DNA of 64,000 bases from Pelagicoccus sp. SDUM812003 (GTDB lineage: Bacteria; Verrucomicrobiota; Verrucomicrobiia; Opitutales; Opitutaceae): assembly GCF_031127815.1 (NCBI RefSeq), contig NZ_JARXHY010000002.1:488936-552935 (forward strand). The letters are read 5' to 3'. Positions within the stretch are counted from its first letter, which is position 1; each line of letters starts with the position of its first letter. The position numbers and the translations under genes were made by a program. A model generated the notes under the pieces. It made no database searches and was not told the DNA's origin. It saw only the letters and a list, made by a program, of their open reading frames with translations. Positions 33,212 to 41,694 of this stretch are shown piece after piece.

Positions 33212-35128
33212 ATGAAATCGATATCGAAAACGCCATTTCTGCTAGCGGCATCGCTCGCCTCGGCAGGGGCCCTAGCTTTCCTCACGGGTTGCGGAGGCTC
33301 TGGCAACGAAACCAACACCGCAGCGTCAACCGCCAAAGGAACCTCCCCGGCCGAGCAATCCTACGTCGCTCCGGGTGAAAAGGACGACTACTATCTCTTC
33401 TACTCCGGCGGCCATTCCGGCCAGGTCTTCGTCGCGGGCATCCCGTCCATGCGACACATTTCGACCATTCCCGTCTTCTCTCCTTATCCAGGTACTGGAT
33501 ACGGATTCGATGAGGAGTCAAAAGAAATGCTGGGAGACTACACTTGGGGCGACGTTCACCATCCTGGCTTGTCTAAAACCGATGGCAACTACGACGGTCG
33601 CTGGCTCTTCGTGAACGACAACGCCAACAATCGCGTGGCCCGCATCGATCTGCGTGACTTCAAAACAAAACAGATCCTCGGCCCAATACCTAACTCGAGC
33701 GGAAACCATGGTTCGTCGTTCTTGACCGAGAATTCTGAATACGTGCTAGTCGCCACTCGCTTCAGCGTGCCGCTTCCGAAAGGGCGCTACGTTCCGCTTG
33801 AAGACTACGAAAAGGAGTTCAACGGCGTGGTCAGCGGCATCAAGGTCGACTCCGAGTCCGGCGAGATGTCCATGGGTTGGCAGGTGCTGACGCCTCCCTT
33901 CAATTGGGACCTCGGCTCGACCGGCAAGGGCCCGAGCAGCGGCTGGGCGTTTTGGACGTCCTACAATACCGAAATGGCCTACGACACGCTGGAGATGAAA
34001 GCGAGCCAGGCGGATCGCGACTACGCCGCCTTCGTCAACTGGAAGGAAGTCGAAAAGGCTGTCGCCGCTGGCGAAGCGGAGATTGTAGACGGCGTACCGG
34101 TTATCGACCCGGAAAAGACCAAAGGCCTCATGTACTTCGTGCCCGTGGGCAAGAGCCCGCACGGCATCGACGTCGATCCGTCTGGCCGCTGGATCGTGGC
34201 TTCCGGCAAACTTCAACCCACCACCACTGTCTTCGACTTCGAAAAAGTATTGGCCGCGATCGCTAACAAGCAGTTTCAGGATGAGTTCCGCGGCGTTCCA
34301 GTACTCGACTACAATGCCATCCTCGAGGGTGAAGTTCCGGTAGGGCTGGGTCCACTACACACTCAGTATGACGGCAAGGGCAACGCCTACACCTCGCTCT
34401 ACATCGAAAGCGTAGTAGCCAAATGGAAAATGCCGCCATGGTCCGCCGAGGAAAAAGCGAACCTCGAAAGCGTCGTCACCGACAAGATGCCGGTTCACTA
34501 CAACATCGGTCACCTCGTCATTGGCGCTAGCGACACCAAGGAGCCATACGGTGACTGGCTGGTTGCCATGAACAAGCTCTCCAAGGGTCGCCACCTATCC
34601 GTTGGTCCCGCCCAGCCGGAAAGCAGTCAGCTCATCAACATCACCGGCGAAAAGATGGAGATGGTCTATGAAACCTACACCGAGCCAGAACCTCACTTCG
34701 CTCAGATACTGCGCGCAGACCTCGTCAAGCCGATCGAGGTTTATCCCAAGGAGGAAAACCACAACCCGAACGCGGTTTGGCAGCTCGACCAAGCGGAAGT
34801 CGTCCGCAAAGGCAACGTGGTGGAAGGCAAGATCGTCGCGGTACGCAGCCGATTCGGTCCGGACAGGATCGAAGCCAAGGTGGGCGACGAACTGGTGCTT
34901 CACATCACCAACGTCGAGCAATCGACCGACATGATCCATGGTTTCGCCCTCGTCGAACACGACGTCAATGTCATCATCGACCCCGGCGAAACCAAGACGC
35001 TTCGCATCAAGCTCACCAAGCCCGGCGTCTTCCCCTACTACTGCACCAACTTCTGTTCCGCCCTGCACCAGGAGATGCAAGGCTATCTGGAAGTTAAGCC
35101 CGCAGACGACGTCGCTCTGGCGGACTAG
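33212..35128 (+). CDS. nosZ: NosZ, nitrous oxide reductase, clade II (Sec/lipoprotein type)
   Basis: A 638-residue enzyme reducing N2O to N2. The export signal is Sec type with no twin arginine and ends in a lipobox-like LTGC (C27), so the enzyme is probably membrane-tethered. The seven-bladed propeller carries the CuZ histidines H116, H117 (DVHH), H166 (GNHGSS), H317 (SPHG), H383 (GPLHTQ), H434 (IGHL) and H495 (EPHF). The C-terminal cupredoxin holds CuA: C611, C615, H619 and M622 in YCTNFCSALHQEM. All copper ligands are intact. The operon continues with a NosB-like protein and nosDFY. Confidence 0.97.
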   Translation: MKSISKTPFLLAASLASAGALAFLTGCGGSGNETNTAASTAKGTSPAEQSYVAPGEKDDYYLFYSGGHSGQVFVAGIPSMRHISTIPVFSPYPGTGYGFDEESKEMLGDYTWGDVHHPGLSKTDGNYDGRWLFVNDNANNRVARIDLRDFKTKQILGPIPNSSGNHGSSFLTENSEYVLVATRFSVPLPKGRYVPLEDYEKEFNGVVSGIKVDSESGEMSMGWQVLTPPFNWDLGSTGKGPSSGWAFWTSYNTEMAYDTLEMKASQADRDYAAFVNWKEVEKAVAAGEAEIVDGVPVIDPEKTKGLMYFVPVGKSPHGIDVDPSGRWIVASGKLQPTTTVFDFEKVLAAIANKQFQDEFRGVPVLDYNAILEGEVPVGLGPLHTQYDGKGNAYTSLYIESVVAKWKMPPWSAEEKANLESVVTDKMPVHYNIGHLVIGASDTKEPYGDWLVAMNKLSKGRHLSVGPAQPESSQLINITGEKMEMVYETYTEPEPHFAQILRADLVKPIEVYPKEENHNPNAVWQLDQAEVVRKGNVVEGKIVAVRSRFGPDRIEAKVGDELVLHITNVEQSTDMIHGFALVEHDVNVIIDPGETKTLRIKLTKPGVFPYYCTNFCSALHQEMQGYLEVKPADDVALAD

Positions 35129-35225
35129 TCGCGAGTATCCAGTATTCCTACACGTAGCCGAAGTTGATCGAACACAAACGACGGCTTCGGCTACGTCCCT
35201 TTTCACGCTCTACGCTTTTCCAACC

Positions 35226-35849
35226 ATGCCCCGATTTCTCAAACGCGAATACGCCTTTCTTTCCAAGCCGCTCGGACTCTGGTCCCGCATCGCGCTACTG
35301 GTCGGCGCCATTGCGCTCGCCATCTCGGCTTTTCTGCCGCTGTGGCGAATACACCTCGTGGCCCCGCAATACATGGAAGGACTGGAGCTTAACATCTACT
35401 CCCACCAGCTGAAGGGCGGCAACGGAGGGCAAGACCTCCACGAAATCAACAATCTGAATCACTACATCGGCATGAAGCCGCTCGAAGAGGCGGACTTCGT
35501 GGAAATGAAATGGGTCCCCTTCGCCTTAGGCATCTTCGTCCTGCTCGCCTTACGGACGATCGTGCACGGACGCATGAGCCAATGCATCGACCTGCTCGCT
35601 CTCTTCACCTATTTCGGCCTTTTCTCGCTAGGCAGCTTCTACTACCGACTGTACACCTACGGACACAATCTCGATCCGCAAGCGCCGGTCACTATCGAAG
35701 GCTTCACCCCGCGTCTGCTGGGCACGAGCCAGATCGCCAACTTCCACCAGGCAAGCTGGCCAGATGTGGGCGGCATACTCATGATGGCGTTCCCGATCGC
35801 CATCTTCCTCGCCATCTGGTTTTCGCGAAAGGAAGAGCCAGCCCTCTAG
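35226..35849 (+). CDS. NosB-like membrane protein of the nos cluster
   Basis: A 207-residue membrane protein with about four helices (SRIALLVGAIALAISAFLPLW, WVPFALGIFVLLAL, CIDLLALFTYFGLFSLGSFYY, VGGILMMAFPIAIFLAIWF) and a conserved-looking loop NNLNHYIGMKPLEEADFVEMKW. There is no CxxCH, so a cytochrome c name would be wrong. A membrane protein of this type between nosZ and nosD is usual in clade II clusters (NosB position); function is unknown, possibly quinol or copper related. Start at 35226; the longer frame overlaps nosZ. Confidence 0.75.
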   Translation: MPRFLKREYAFLSKPLGLWSRIALLVGAIALAISAFLPLWRIHLVAPQYMEGLELNIYSHQLKGGNGGQDLHEINNLNHYIGMKPLEEADFVEMKWVPFALGIFVLLALRTIVHGRMSQCIDLLALFTYFGLFSLGSFYYRLYTYGHNLDPQAPVTIEGFTPRLLGTSQIANFHQASWPDVGGILMMAFPIAIFLAIWFSRKEEPAL

Positions 35850-35859
35850 GACACAGACC

Positions 35860-37194
35860 GTGAGAATATCGCGAACAGTCAAAGCGATCGCCACCCTTGC
35901 CGCTCTCTTCGCCTGCCCCCTGTTTGGAGCAAGCCTGCAAGAGAGGATCGACGCTGCGGAGGCAGACGCCGAGCTCCTCCTCCCCGCGGGCGAATACCAG
36001 GGACCAATTCTCATCGAAAAACCGCTGACCCTCCGCGGCGAACTAGGAGCAAAGCTCATCGGCAATGGAGATTCATCCGTCCTCACCATCAATGCCAACA
36101 ATGTAACCATCGTATCACTACACATTTCCCGTTCCGGGCGCAGTCTGGAAAAAGACCATTCCGCTATCTTCGTACAGGGCAACGGTGTCTTTCTAAAGGG
36201 AAACACCATCGAGCAAAGCCTGCACGGGATCTATCTCAAAGAAGCGCAAAACTGCCGCATCGAGGACAATGTGATTCGCGGCCAAACCACGAAACGCGTC
36301 CCCATCGACGACCCGATCGCCAAAGGGCTGGAGGCCGAAGCGGACGGACTTTGCACCATTCGCATCGATGCCAATCAACGCGGCAACGGCATCCACCTTT
36401 GGAACGCCACCGGAAACGTCCTCAAGAACAACACGATTTCCGATACGCGGGATGGCATCTATTTTTCCTTCAGCCACGAAACGCGCGTAACCGGCAACAC
36501 GATTCGCAACGTGCGCTACGGTCTGCACTACATGTATTCGGACTACAATACGTTTGAAAACAATCGCTTCGAGCAAAACGCCGCCGGAGCAGCCATCATG
36601 TATTCGGAAGGCCTGCTCGTTCGCAACAACACCTTCACCAACAACGCTGGCTACCGGGCCTACGGTGTACTCGTCCAGTCGGTCGACAAAACCGCTTTTA
36701 TCGGAAACACTATCTCACGCAACACGGTCGGCCTCTACCTAGAAAACAGCAACGACAACACGCTTCGCTCCAATCAATTCCAACGCAACTACGTTGGCGT
36801 GCGCCTCAGCTCTAGCTCCGCCAAGAACACCTTCACCGAAAACGGATTCCAAGGGAACCTCCACCCTGTCGAGTCCGACGAGCTGTCATCTTCCAATCGA
36901 TGGGCTGCCAACGGTCGCGGGAACCGCTGGCCCTCATCGCAGCCTGTCGATCTCGACGGCGACGGAGCCGGAGAGCTCCCGCATCGCCAAGCGGATCTAC
37001 TCGGACCGCATCGACGCGACTTCCCCATGATCGGCCTCCTCAGCGAAAGTCCGTTTCTCAAACTGCTCTCCTTTGTCCATGCCCGAGCGTCGCTGCCAGG
37101 AGTTCCCGCCATCGAAGACCCTGCTCCCTTAGTGGACATTGCTCGGAACCCGCCCGCGGCTCGCACCGAAAACCTTGTATCCGACGTTCAATGA
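35860..37194 (+). CDS. nosD: NosD, periplasmic copper-centre assembly protein
   Basis: A 444-residue product with a GTG start at 35860, 10 bases after the preceding stop. A signal peptide (VKAIATLAALFACPLFGA) precedes a right-handed parallel beta-helix of CASH repeats, with repeated N-x-[IV] and GNTI/NNTF turns. NosD works with the NosFY transporter in CuZ maturation, supplying sulfur to the copper centre. The C-terminal residues after about 370 are proline-rich and less typical. Its stop overlaps the nosF start (ATGA). Confidence 0.92.
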   Translation: MRISRTVKAIATLAALFACPLFGASLQERIDAAEADAELLLPAGEYQGPILIEKPLTLRGELGAKLIGNGDSSVLTINANNVTIVSLHISRSGRSLEKDHSAIFVQGNGVFLKGNTIEQSLHGIYLKEAQNCRIEDNVIRGQTTKRVPIDDPIAKGLEAEADGLCTIRIDANQRGNGIHLWNATGNVLKNNTISDTRDGIYFSFSHETRVTGNTIRNVRYGLHYMYSDYNTFENNRFEQNAAGAAIMYSEGLLVRNNTFTNNAGYRAYGVLVQSVDKTAFIGNTISRNTVGLYLENSNDNTLRSNQFQRNYVGVRLSSSSAKNTFTENGFQGNLHPVESDELSSSNRWAANGRGNRWPSSQPVDLDGDGAGELPHRQADLLGPHRRDFPMIGLLSESPFLKLLSFVHARASLPGVPAIEDPAPLVDIARNPPAARTENLVSDVQ

Positions 37195-37877
37195 TTTCTA
37201 TCGATAGCCTACAAAAGTCCTTCCGCCGCAATTCCCTTTTGAACGGCTTCTCCTGCGAAGCTCGCAGCGGAGAGGTGACCCTGCTGGTTGGCTCCAATGG
37301 CGCGGGCAAGTCGACCGCCCTAAAGATCGCCACCGGCGCCTTGCAGGCGGATGCAGGAACCGTGAAAATCGGGGGAGAGGACATTCGCCGCGATCGAGCT
37401 CGGGCCCTTCAACTCTGCAGCAGTTTGCCGCAGAGCGTGGACTTCCACCCTCGCCTGACCGCCAAACAGATCCTACGATTCTACGCTGACGTTCGCGGAG
37501 CGCCCAGAGAACGCATCGAGCAGGAAATCGAGCGCTGGGGCCTGGAGGATCATTTCAAGAAACGCGCTTGCGAGCTTTCCGGAGGCCTCCGCCAGCGACT
37601 GGGCTTGGCCGTGCTTTTCCTAGCGGATGCGCCGTGTATGGTACTCGACGAACCGGGCATTAGCCTGGATCCGGATTGGCGCGAGACGATGCAGCAAACG
37701 CTCATACACCAAGCCCGACAGGGTAAAGCAATCCTCGTCGCCACCCACCTTCTCGGCGAATGGCAGGACCGGGCCGACCGCTGCCTACTTTGTGAAAACG
37801 GACGAGTCGTTCGAGAAATCGATCCCCAAAAACTTCGACCGGAATCCCCAGCCACCTTCAAAATCGCCGCCGTATGA
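37191..37877 (+). CDS. nosF: NosF, ABC transporter ATPase
   Basis: A 228-residue ATPase from the ATG at 37191, which overlaps the nosD stop. Walker A GSNGAGKST (residues 34-42), signature LSGGLRQRLGLA, Walker B CMVLDEPG and the H-loop VATH are all present. With NosY it forms the transporter that powers NosD-dependent CuZ assembly. The frame upstream to 36900 is open but lies inside nosD. Confidence 0.95.
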   Translation: MISIDSLQKSFRRNSLLNGFSCEARSGEVTLLVGSNGAGKSTALKIATGALQADAGTVKIGGEDIRRDRARALQLCSSLPQSVDFHPRLTAKQILRFYADVRGAPRERIEQEIERWGLEDHFKKRACELSGGLRQRLGLAVLFLADAPCMVLDEPGISLDPDWRETMQQTLIHQARQGKAILVATHLLGEWQDRADRCLLCENGRVVREIDPQKLRPESPATFKIAAV

Positions 37878-38659
37878 AACGTTCCACTACAACGCTCGCC
37901 TTCTTTCGACGCGAACTGCAAGCATCCCTGTCGAGCCGCATGCTGCTAGCCGTTCCCCTGATTGGCCTCGTCGTCGGTTTCGCGACACTTCTCTCCACCA
38001 CCCAAGCTGACCTGCCATCAGCCGCGCCGCTTTTTCTGCTGCAGGCAACACTCTACGGCTTGCCGCTGGCTTCAATCCTGATCGCTACCGGTTCCGCCCA
38101 CTCCGAATCCGCTGAATCGCTCTTATTGGCCTCTTTGCCAGCGCCTCGCGGAGCTCGCATCCTCGGAAAGTTCCTCGCCTTGCAGCTTTGCTTTCTCATG
38201 GCGAGCGCCTTCGCGATCGCGCCCGCCGCGATCATGGGATTGCCCTTTCAAACCGCGTGTTTGCTTTTCGGATACTCCGTTGGCACATCCGCCCTTTTTA
38301 TTTCGATCGGGCTGTGCGTGGGCTTTTTCATCACCGACGGAATCAAGTCCCACTTGGCGAGTCTCGGAGCGTGGTTTCTCCTAACTATCGGAGCTAGCCT
38401 GCTTGGCTATCTCCTCGCGACACAGGCCCAAGGTCAAACCAACCCCACGCTCTGGTCGGCTCTCATGATGCTCTCGCCCCTCGACGCCTTGCGCATCGGA
38501 GTACTGTTTTCCATCGAATCGATTCCCTTCGACACTGCCGATCTGCCCAGCATCGCTCGCTGGTGGCTGGCCCATCCTGGGGTCTGGTTCGCCATCCTCG
38601 TATTCGGCGCGACCTCGTTATTCCTGTCGCTGAGCGATCGAGCAAGTCGGCCACGCTGA
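37874..38659 (+). CDS. nosY: NosY, ABC transporter permease
   Basis: A 261-residue permease with about six membrane helices; the ATG overlaps the nosF stop by four bases. Motifs such as FFRRELQASLSSRMLLAVPLI and the ESLLLASLPAPRGARILGKFLALQL segment fit the NosY/ABC-2 type. It forms the membrane part of the NosDFY maturation complex. nosL, nosR, nosX and the nosGH/cytochrome genes are absent from this window. Confidence 0.93.
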   Translation: MKRSTTTLAFFRRELQASLSSRMLLAVPLIGLVVGFATLLSTTQADLPSAAPLFLLQATLYGLPLASILIATGSAHSESAESLLLASLPAPRGARILGKFLALQLCFLMASAFAIAPAAIMGLPFQTACLLFGYSVGTSALFISIGLCVGFFITDGIKSHLASLGAWFLLTIGASLLGYLLATQAQGQTNPTLWSALMMLSPLDALRIGVLFSIESIPFDTADLPSIARWWLAHPGVWFAILVFGATSLFLSLSDRASRPR

Positions 38660-38667
38660 AGCTTCTT

Positions 38668-39381
38668 CTAGCCCTTCACGTAATCCATCAGTCCCGACCG
38701 GTCCAGCAAGGTGATTTCCGGACCATCGACCGCGATCAATGACTCCTCGCGAAACTTCGCTAACGCGCGTGAAAACGTCTCGCTGGCGACGCCTAGCTGG
38801 CTTGCCAGCACACGCTTGCTCACATCGAGCCGCACGATGACTGGCCTTCCCTCCGTGCTTTCGGAACTATTGCGCAGCAGCCAATTGGCCAAGCGGGCCT
38901 CGATCTGCTTGAACTTAAGGTCCTCGATCATCTGCACCAGGTATTTGAGGTGGTAGCTCATCGAAGTGAGCATGCGCAGCGACAGCTCTGGCTTGCGCAA
39001 GATCAAGGCTCGAAAATCGGTCTTTCGCACAAGGATCACTTGGGACGCTTCCAAAGCGACTCCATCCGCTGGATACGTATCGATGGTGGTCAAGGTGATT
39101 TCCGCAAACGCTTCCGGCGGACGGAACACCGCGATCACCTGCTCCTTCCCTTCCGGCGTGACGCGATGCACGTTCACCGAGCCCTGATGCATCACGAAAA
39201 AGCCTTCCGCCTTCTCCTTCTCCCGAAACAAGTACTCGCCTCGCTCCAGATTCTTCACGACACAGGTATCCGCCACGTCCTGCAAGTCGGCTGGTGCCAG
39301 GTCAGAAAACATGCGACATTTTCGCAGAGTTCCGATGATCAAGGCTCTACGGATATCCGAGGGTGTTGCAGGATCAGACAT
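38668..39381 (-). CDS. Crp/Fnr-family regulator of the nos island
   Basis: A 237-residue protein with an N-terminal cyclic-nucleotide-binding fold (LERGEYLFREKEKAEGFFVMHQGSVNVHR) and a C-terminal winged helix (VSKRVLASQLGVASETFSRALAKFREESLI). The recognition helix has the E-x-x-S-R pattern of regulators that bind TTGA[CT]-N4-[GA]TCAA. The N-terminal cysteine cluster of Fnr is missing, so oxygen sensing by 4Fe-4S is unlikely; a Dnr/Nnr-like NO sensor is the best guess. It is convergent with nosY (8-base gap) and shares its upstream region with the DUF2249 gene. Confidence 0.9.
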   Translation of the reverse strand: MSDPATPSDIRRALIIGTLRKCRMFSDLAPADLQDVADTCVVKNLERGEYLFREKEKAEGFFVMHQGSVNVHRVTPEGKEQVIAVFRPPEAFAEITLTTIDTYPADGVALEASQVILVRKTDFRALILRKPELSLRMLTSMSYHLKYLVQMIEDLKFKQIEARLANWLLRNSSESTEGRPVIVRLDVSKRVLASQLGVASETFSRALAKFREESLIAVDGPEITLLDRSGLMDYVKG

Positions 39382-39404
39382 TAGGGCCCGAATATGCGCC
39401 CCAC

Positions 39405-39418
39405 TTGACTAGAATCAA
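39405..39418 (+). promoter_or_regulatory. Fnr/Nnr-type box before the DUF2249 gene
   Basis: TTGAC-TAGA-ATCAA. Its centre lies exactly 41.5 bases before the A of the DUF2249 ATG, and TATACT stands at 39440-39445, so the transcript should start at or next to the start codon. Confidence 0.7.
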
Positions 39419-39452
39419 GGCACTTCGAGCTTTCGGCGCTATACTGTATTCG

Positions 39453-39728
39453 ATGAAAGAGGAATTCGTAGAAATCGATGTTAGGGAAACTCTTGCAGAA
39501 GGTCGTAGCCCGCTGCCGCTCATCCTGAACACCATCGAGTCGCTGCAGGATAATCAAAGTCTCCGACTCTTAACCACATGGGAACCCATCCCGCTTTACG
39601 AAATGCTGGGCAATCTTGGCTTCGAACACAGTAGCGAACAAAAGTCGGAGGAGCTCTGGATCATCGATTTCGCCAAGACCTCGGAAGGCAGCGGTCGATC
39701 CGATTTCGAACCGCCCTGTATTCTTTGA
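39453..39728 (+). CDS. DUF2249 domain protein
   Basis: A 91-residue soluble protein from the ATG at 39453. The pattern VEIDVRETLAEGRSPLPLILNTIESLQDNQSLRLLTTWEPIPLYEMLGNLGFEHSSEQKSEELWIIDFAK is typical of DUF2249 (SirA/TusA-like fold), often encoded with denitrification and NO-response genes. A Fnr-type box and TATACT precede it, tying it to the nos island. The longer frame from 39363 overlaps the divergent regulator gene and is not used. Confidence 0.8.
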   Translation: MKEEFVEIDVRETLAEGRSPLPLILNTIESLQDNQSLRLLTTWEPIPLYEMLGNLGFEHSSEQKSEELWIIDFAKTSEGSGRSDFEPPCIL

Positions 39729-40173
39729 TCGGATACAAGGACTCGGGAGAAAACGACACATGACAGCTCATCGAACAGCGTTCTTCTTAAGGAAAACCGG
39801 CACCCCAGAACGAAGCAATCGACCGCAATCGAAATCTTAGAAGCGACCACTGATGGTAAGGTTCGCAAACAAGTCCGCACCGATTTGCGGTCCTACGAGA
39901 TCTAGCAAAGGCTGACCGCCTTATTCGAAAGCGACGCTTTTCGGGTGCTTCGCTTTCCTGTCCAACTTCGTTTCGAACCCCCACGCGAAACCACCCTTTG
40001 CCCGCCTTGCTTGCTTCGATTCTCCATGCCGTTCATCGTCGGAGCCATCAGGCCCCCGACCGAGTCCGATCACATACCCCGACACTCGGCCGACAAACGA
40101 GCCAGCCCTCCACCAATGCCAAGCAACGGCCGACGCTTTCTGCGTATTCACATTTAGCTACGCAAGCGCCCTA
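39729..40173. other. Intergenic region, nothing recognised
   Basis: 445 bases between the DUF2249 gene and the 3' end of the SCO gene. Several short frames overlap on both strands; none shows a domain, a signal peptide or a ribosome binding site. No clear terminator was found. Confidence 0.45.
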
Positions 40174-41022
40174 TTAGAAATCTCCTTGGCTTTCGATGAC
40201 AGCTTCGATCTTCGAAATAACTTCCTCCGGCTTCCAGAAGTTTCCTCTCCAAACCTTCTCGATCACTCCTTCCGGAGAAATCAGAACGGTGCAAAGCGTG
40301 TGATCCAAGGTGACTCCATTTTCCTTCACATATACGCGAAACGCTTCCGTGAGCCGATCGATCTCCTCTTTCGAACCAGTGGCGAAATCCCAACTCGAGA
40401 AGTCCGCCCCGTAGCTGCTTCCATAGCTCTTGAGTCGCTCAGGCGTATCGAACTCGGGATCCAGCGTTATGCTGAGAAGCCGGGTTCGCTCCCGAGCCTT
40501 CGCGCTCAGGCCTTTCTGTATCGATATGAAATTACGACTCATCAGAGGGCAAAACTCGGGGACTGGGCAGCGTACGAAAATAAAGGTCATGATCGTCCAG
40601 CGCCCTTCGTCATCCGCCAAAGCGATCGCGCCCTCCTCTTGATTCACCAGATCAGCATCGGGAACAAGGTCTCCTTCCCTCACCGTCCTCACGATCTTGG
40701 AATCGGGACGTGGCCGCGTTTGCCGATCCGATTTCCCGGTGACCTTGAAATTGAAGGCGTACGACTCCTCGTCCCCCACCTCGAAGAGGAATTGTATCCG
40801 ATCTCCAACGACGAGCTCATTCAGTTCTTCGGAGCTCCTAACTCTGAACGGCATCGTCATCGCTGGCATGAATCCCGGAATGTCCTCATGAGCCACTACT
40901 ACGGTACTGCTTTGAGAGCGAAGCTGCATCACCGTGCCTTCCACTTCGAATTGGGCGGCAAACCCGTTTAGGTAGGTGAAAAACGCCATGCAAAATCCTA
41001 GCGCGAGCCATTTACGTTTCAT
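40174..41022 (-). CDS. CusF-like/SCO1 fusion, copper delivery protein
   Basis: A 282-residue exported protein. After the signal peptide a small CusF-type copper domain is seen (residues 25-95, with H45 and M52, M55, M57 in GFMPAMTMPF), followed by an SCO1/SenC thioredoxin-fold domain (about 115-280). The SCO metal site reads C152-x5-C158 (RCPVPEFCPLM) instead of the common C-x3-C, with H241 in LDHTLCTVLI. It probably loads copper into NosZ or an oxidase; the nearby nos genes and a Fnr-type box suggest NosZ, where no nosL is present. Confidence 0.88.
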   Translation of the reverse strand: MKRKWLALGFCMAFFTYLNGFAAQFEVEGTVMQLRSQSSTVVVAHEDIPGFMPAMTMPFRVRSSEELNELVVGDRIQFLFEVGDEESYAFNFKVTGKSDRQTRPRPDSKIVRTVREGDLVPDADLVNQEEGAIALADDEGRWTIMTFIFVRCPVPEFCPLMSRNFISIQKGLSAKARERTRLLSITLDPEFDTPERLKSYGSSYGADFSSWDFATGSKEEIDRLTEAFRVYVKENGVTLDHTLCTVLISPEGVIEKVWRGNFWKPEEVISKIEAVIESQGDF

Positions 41023-41056
41023 GGCGACACTCTAACCGAATTTGACTTCGGCGACT

Positions 41057-41070
41057 TTGACCTAAGTCAA
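41057..41070 (-). promoter_or_regulatory. Fnr/Nnr-type box before the SCO gene
   Basis: TTGAC-CTAA-GTCAA, a perfect palindrome. Its centre is 41.5 bases before the A of the SCO start codon and TAGAGT fills the -12 to -7 positions (41034-41029), predicting a leaderless message. Confidence 0.7.
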
Positions 41071-41149
41071 CCCCACACCCAATTGGTTCTCCTCCCGACG
41101 ACAGAGCTGCCCTAAGTCGCGGGCTCCGATTCAAATTTCATTGCTTAAT

Positions 41150-41165
41150 TGGAGCGTTCGCTCCA
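41150..41165. promoter_or_regulatory. Inverted repeat TGGAGCG-TT-CGCTCCA before the Rrf2 gene
   Basis: A perfect repeat ending 11 bases before the Rrf2 start codon. It could be an autoregulatory operator or a 5' hairpin covering the ribosome binding region. Confidence 0.45.
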
Positions 41166-41176
41166 GTTACTAGAGC

Positions 41177-41644
41177 ATGAAGGTGATTTCCGATACCGCC
41201 GAATACGCATTGCGGGCCGTGGTCTGGCTGGTCCAGTCTCCCGACGAATCTCAGACCACTCGGCAGATCGCGGAAGGCACGCGAACCCCGCTTGACTACC
41301 AATCGAAGGTACTTCAGCTGCTCGCCAAGTCGGGAATCACCAAGAGCCAGCGAGGGACCGGGGGAGGGATACGCCTCAACGTGTCGCCTAGGACACTCAC
41401 CGTGCTGGACGTTATCGACGCTGTCGATCCGATTCAGCGCATACATAGCTGCCCCCTGGGCCTCAAGGAACACGGGACCTGTCTCTGCCCCATGCACAAA
41501 GGGCTCAACGACGCCGTCAAGACCGTGGAATCCGCCTTCAAGGACACCCTGGTCGCAGACCTTCTCAAAACGCGGTCGAAATCGGTCCCGCTGGGCATAG
41601 AGCTCCCGAAGCGTTCGAAGCGCAAGGCGAGCGCATCCGCTTAG
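41177..41644 (+). CDS. Rrf2-family regulator with cysteine cluster (NsrR/IscR-like)
   Basis: A 155-residue protein. The N-terminal winged helix (SDTAEYALRAVVWLVQSP, TRQIAEGTRTPLDYQSKVLQLLAKSGITKSQRGTGGGIRL) is classic Rrf2. Three cysteines, C92, C102 and C104, lie at the position of the Fe-S ligands of NsrR and IscR, with a longer first gap. It probably senses NO or Fe-S status. It stands divergently from the SCO gene next to the nos island, which favours an NO-responsive role; that is inference. Confidence 0.85.
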   Translation: MKVISDTAEYALRAVVWLVQSPDESQTTRQIAEGTRTPLDYQSKVLQLLAKSGITKSQRGTGGGIRLNVSPRTLTVLDVIDAVDPIQRIHSCPLGLKEHGTCLCPMHKGLNDAVKTVESAFKDTLVADLLKTRSKSVPLGIELPKRSKRKASASA

Positions 41645-41694
41645 GGATTGTCAGAGCCAACCGGCGCGACTCCACCTCTGGCGACGCGTCCATC

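Noticed and set aside
35226..35849. Cytochrome c for the gene between nosZ and nosD
   Set aside because: No CxxCH haem motif is present; it is a multi-helix membrane protein.
38668..39381. True oxygen-sensing Fnr
   Set aside because: The N-terminal cysteine cluster needed for a 4Fe-4S centre is missing.
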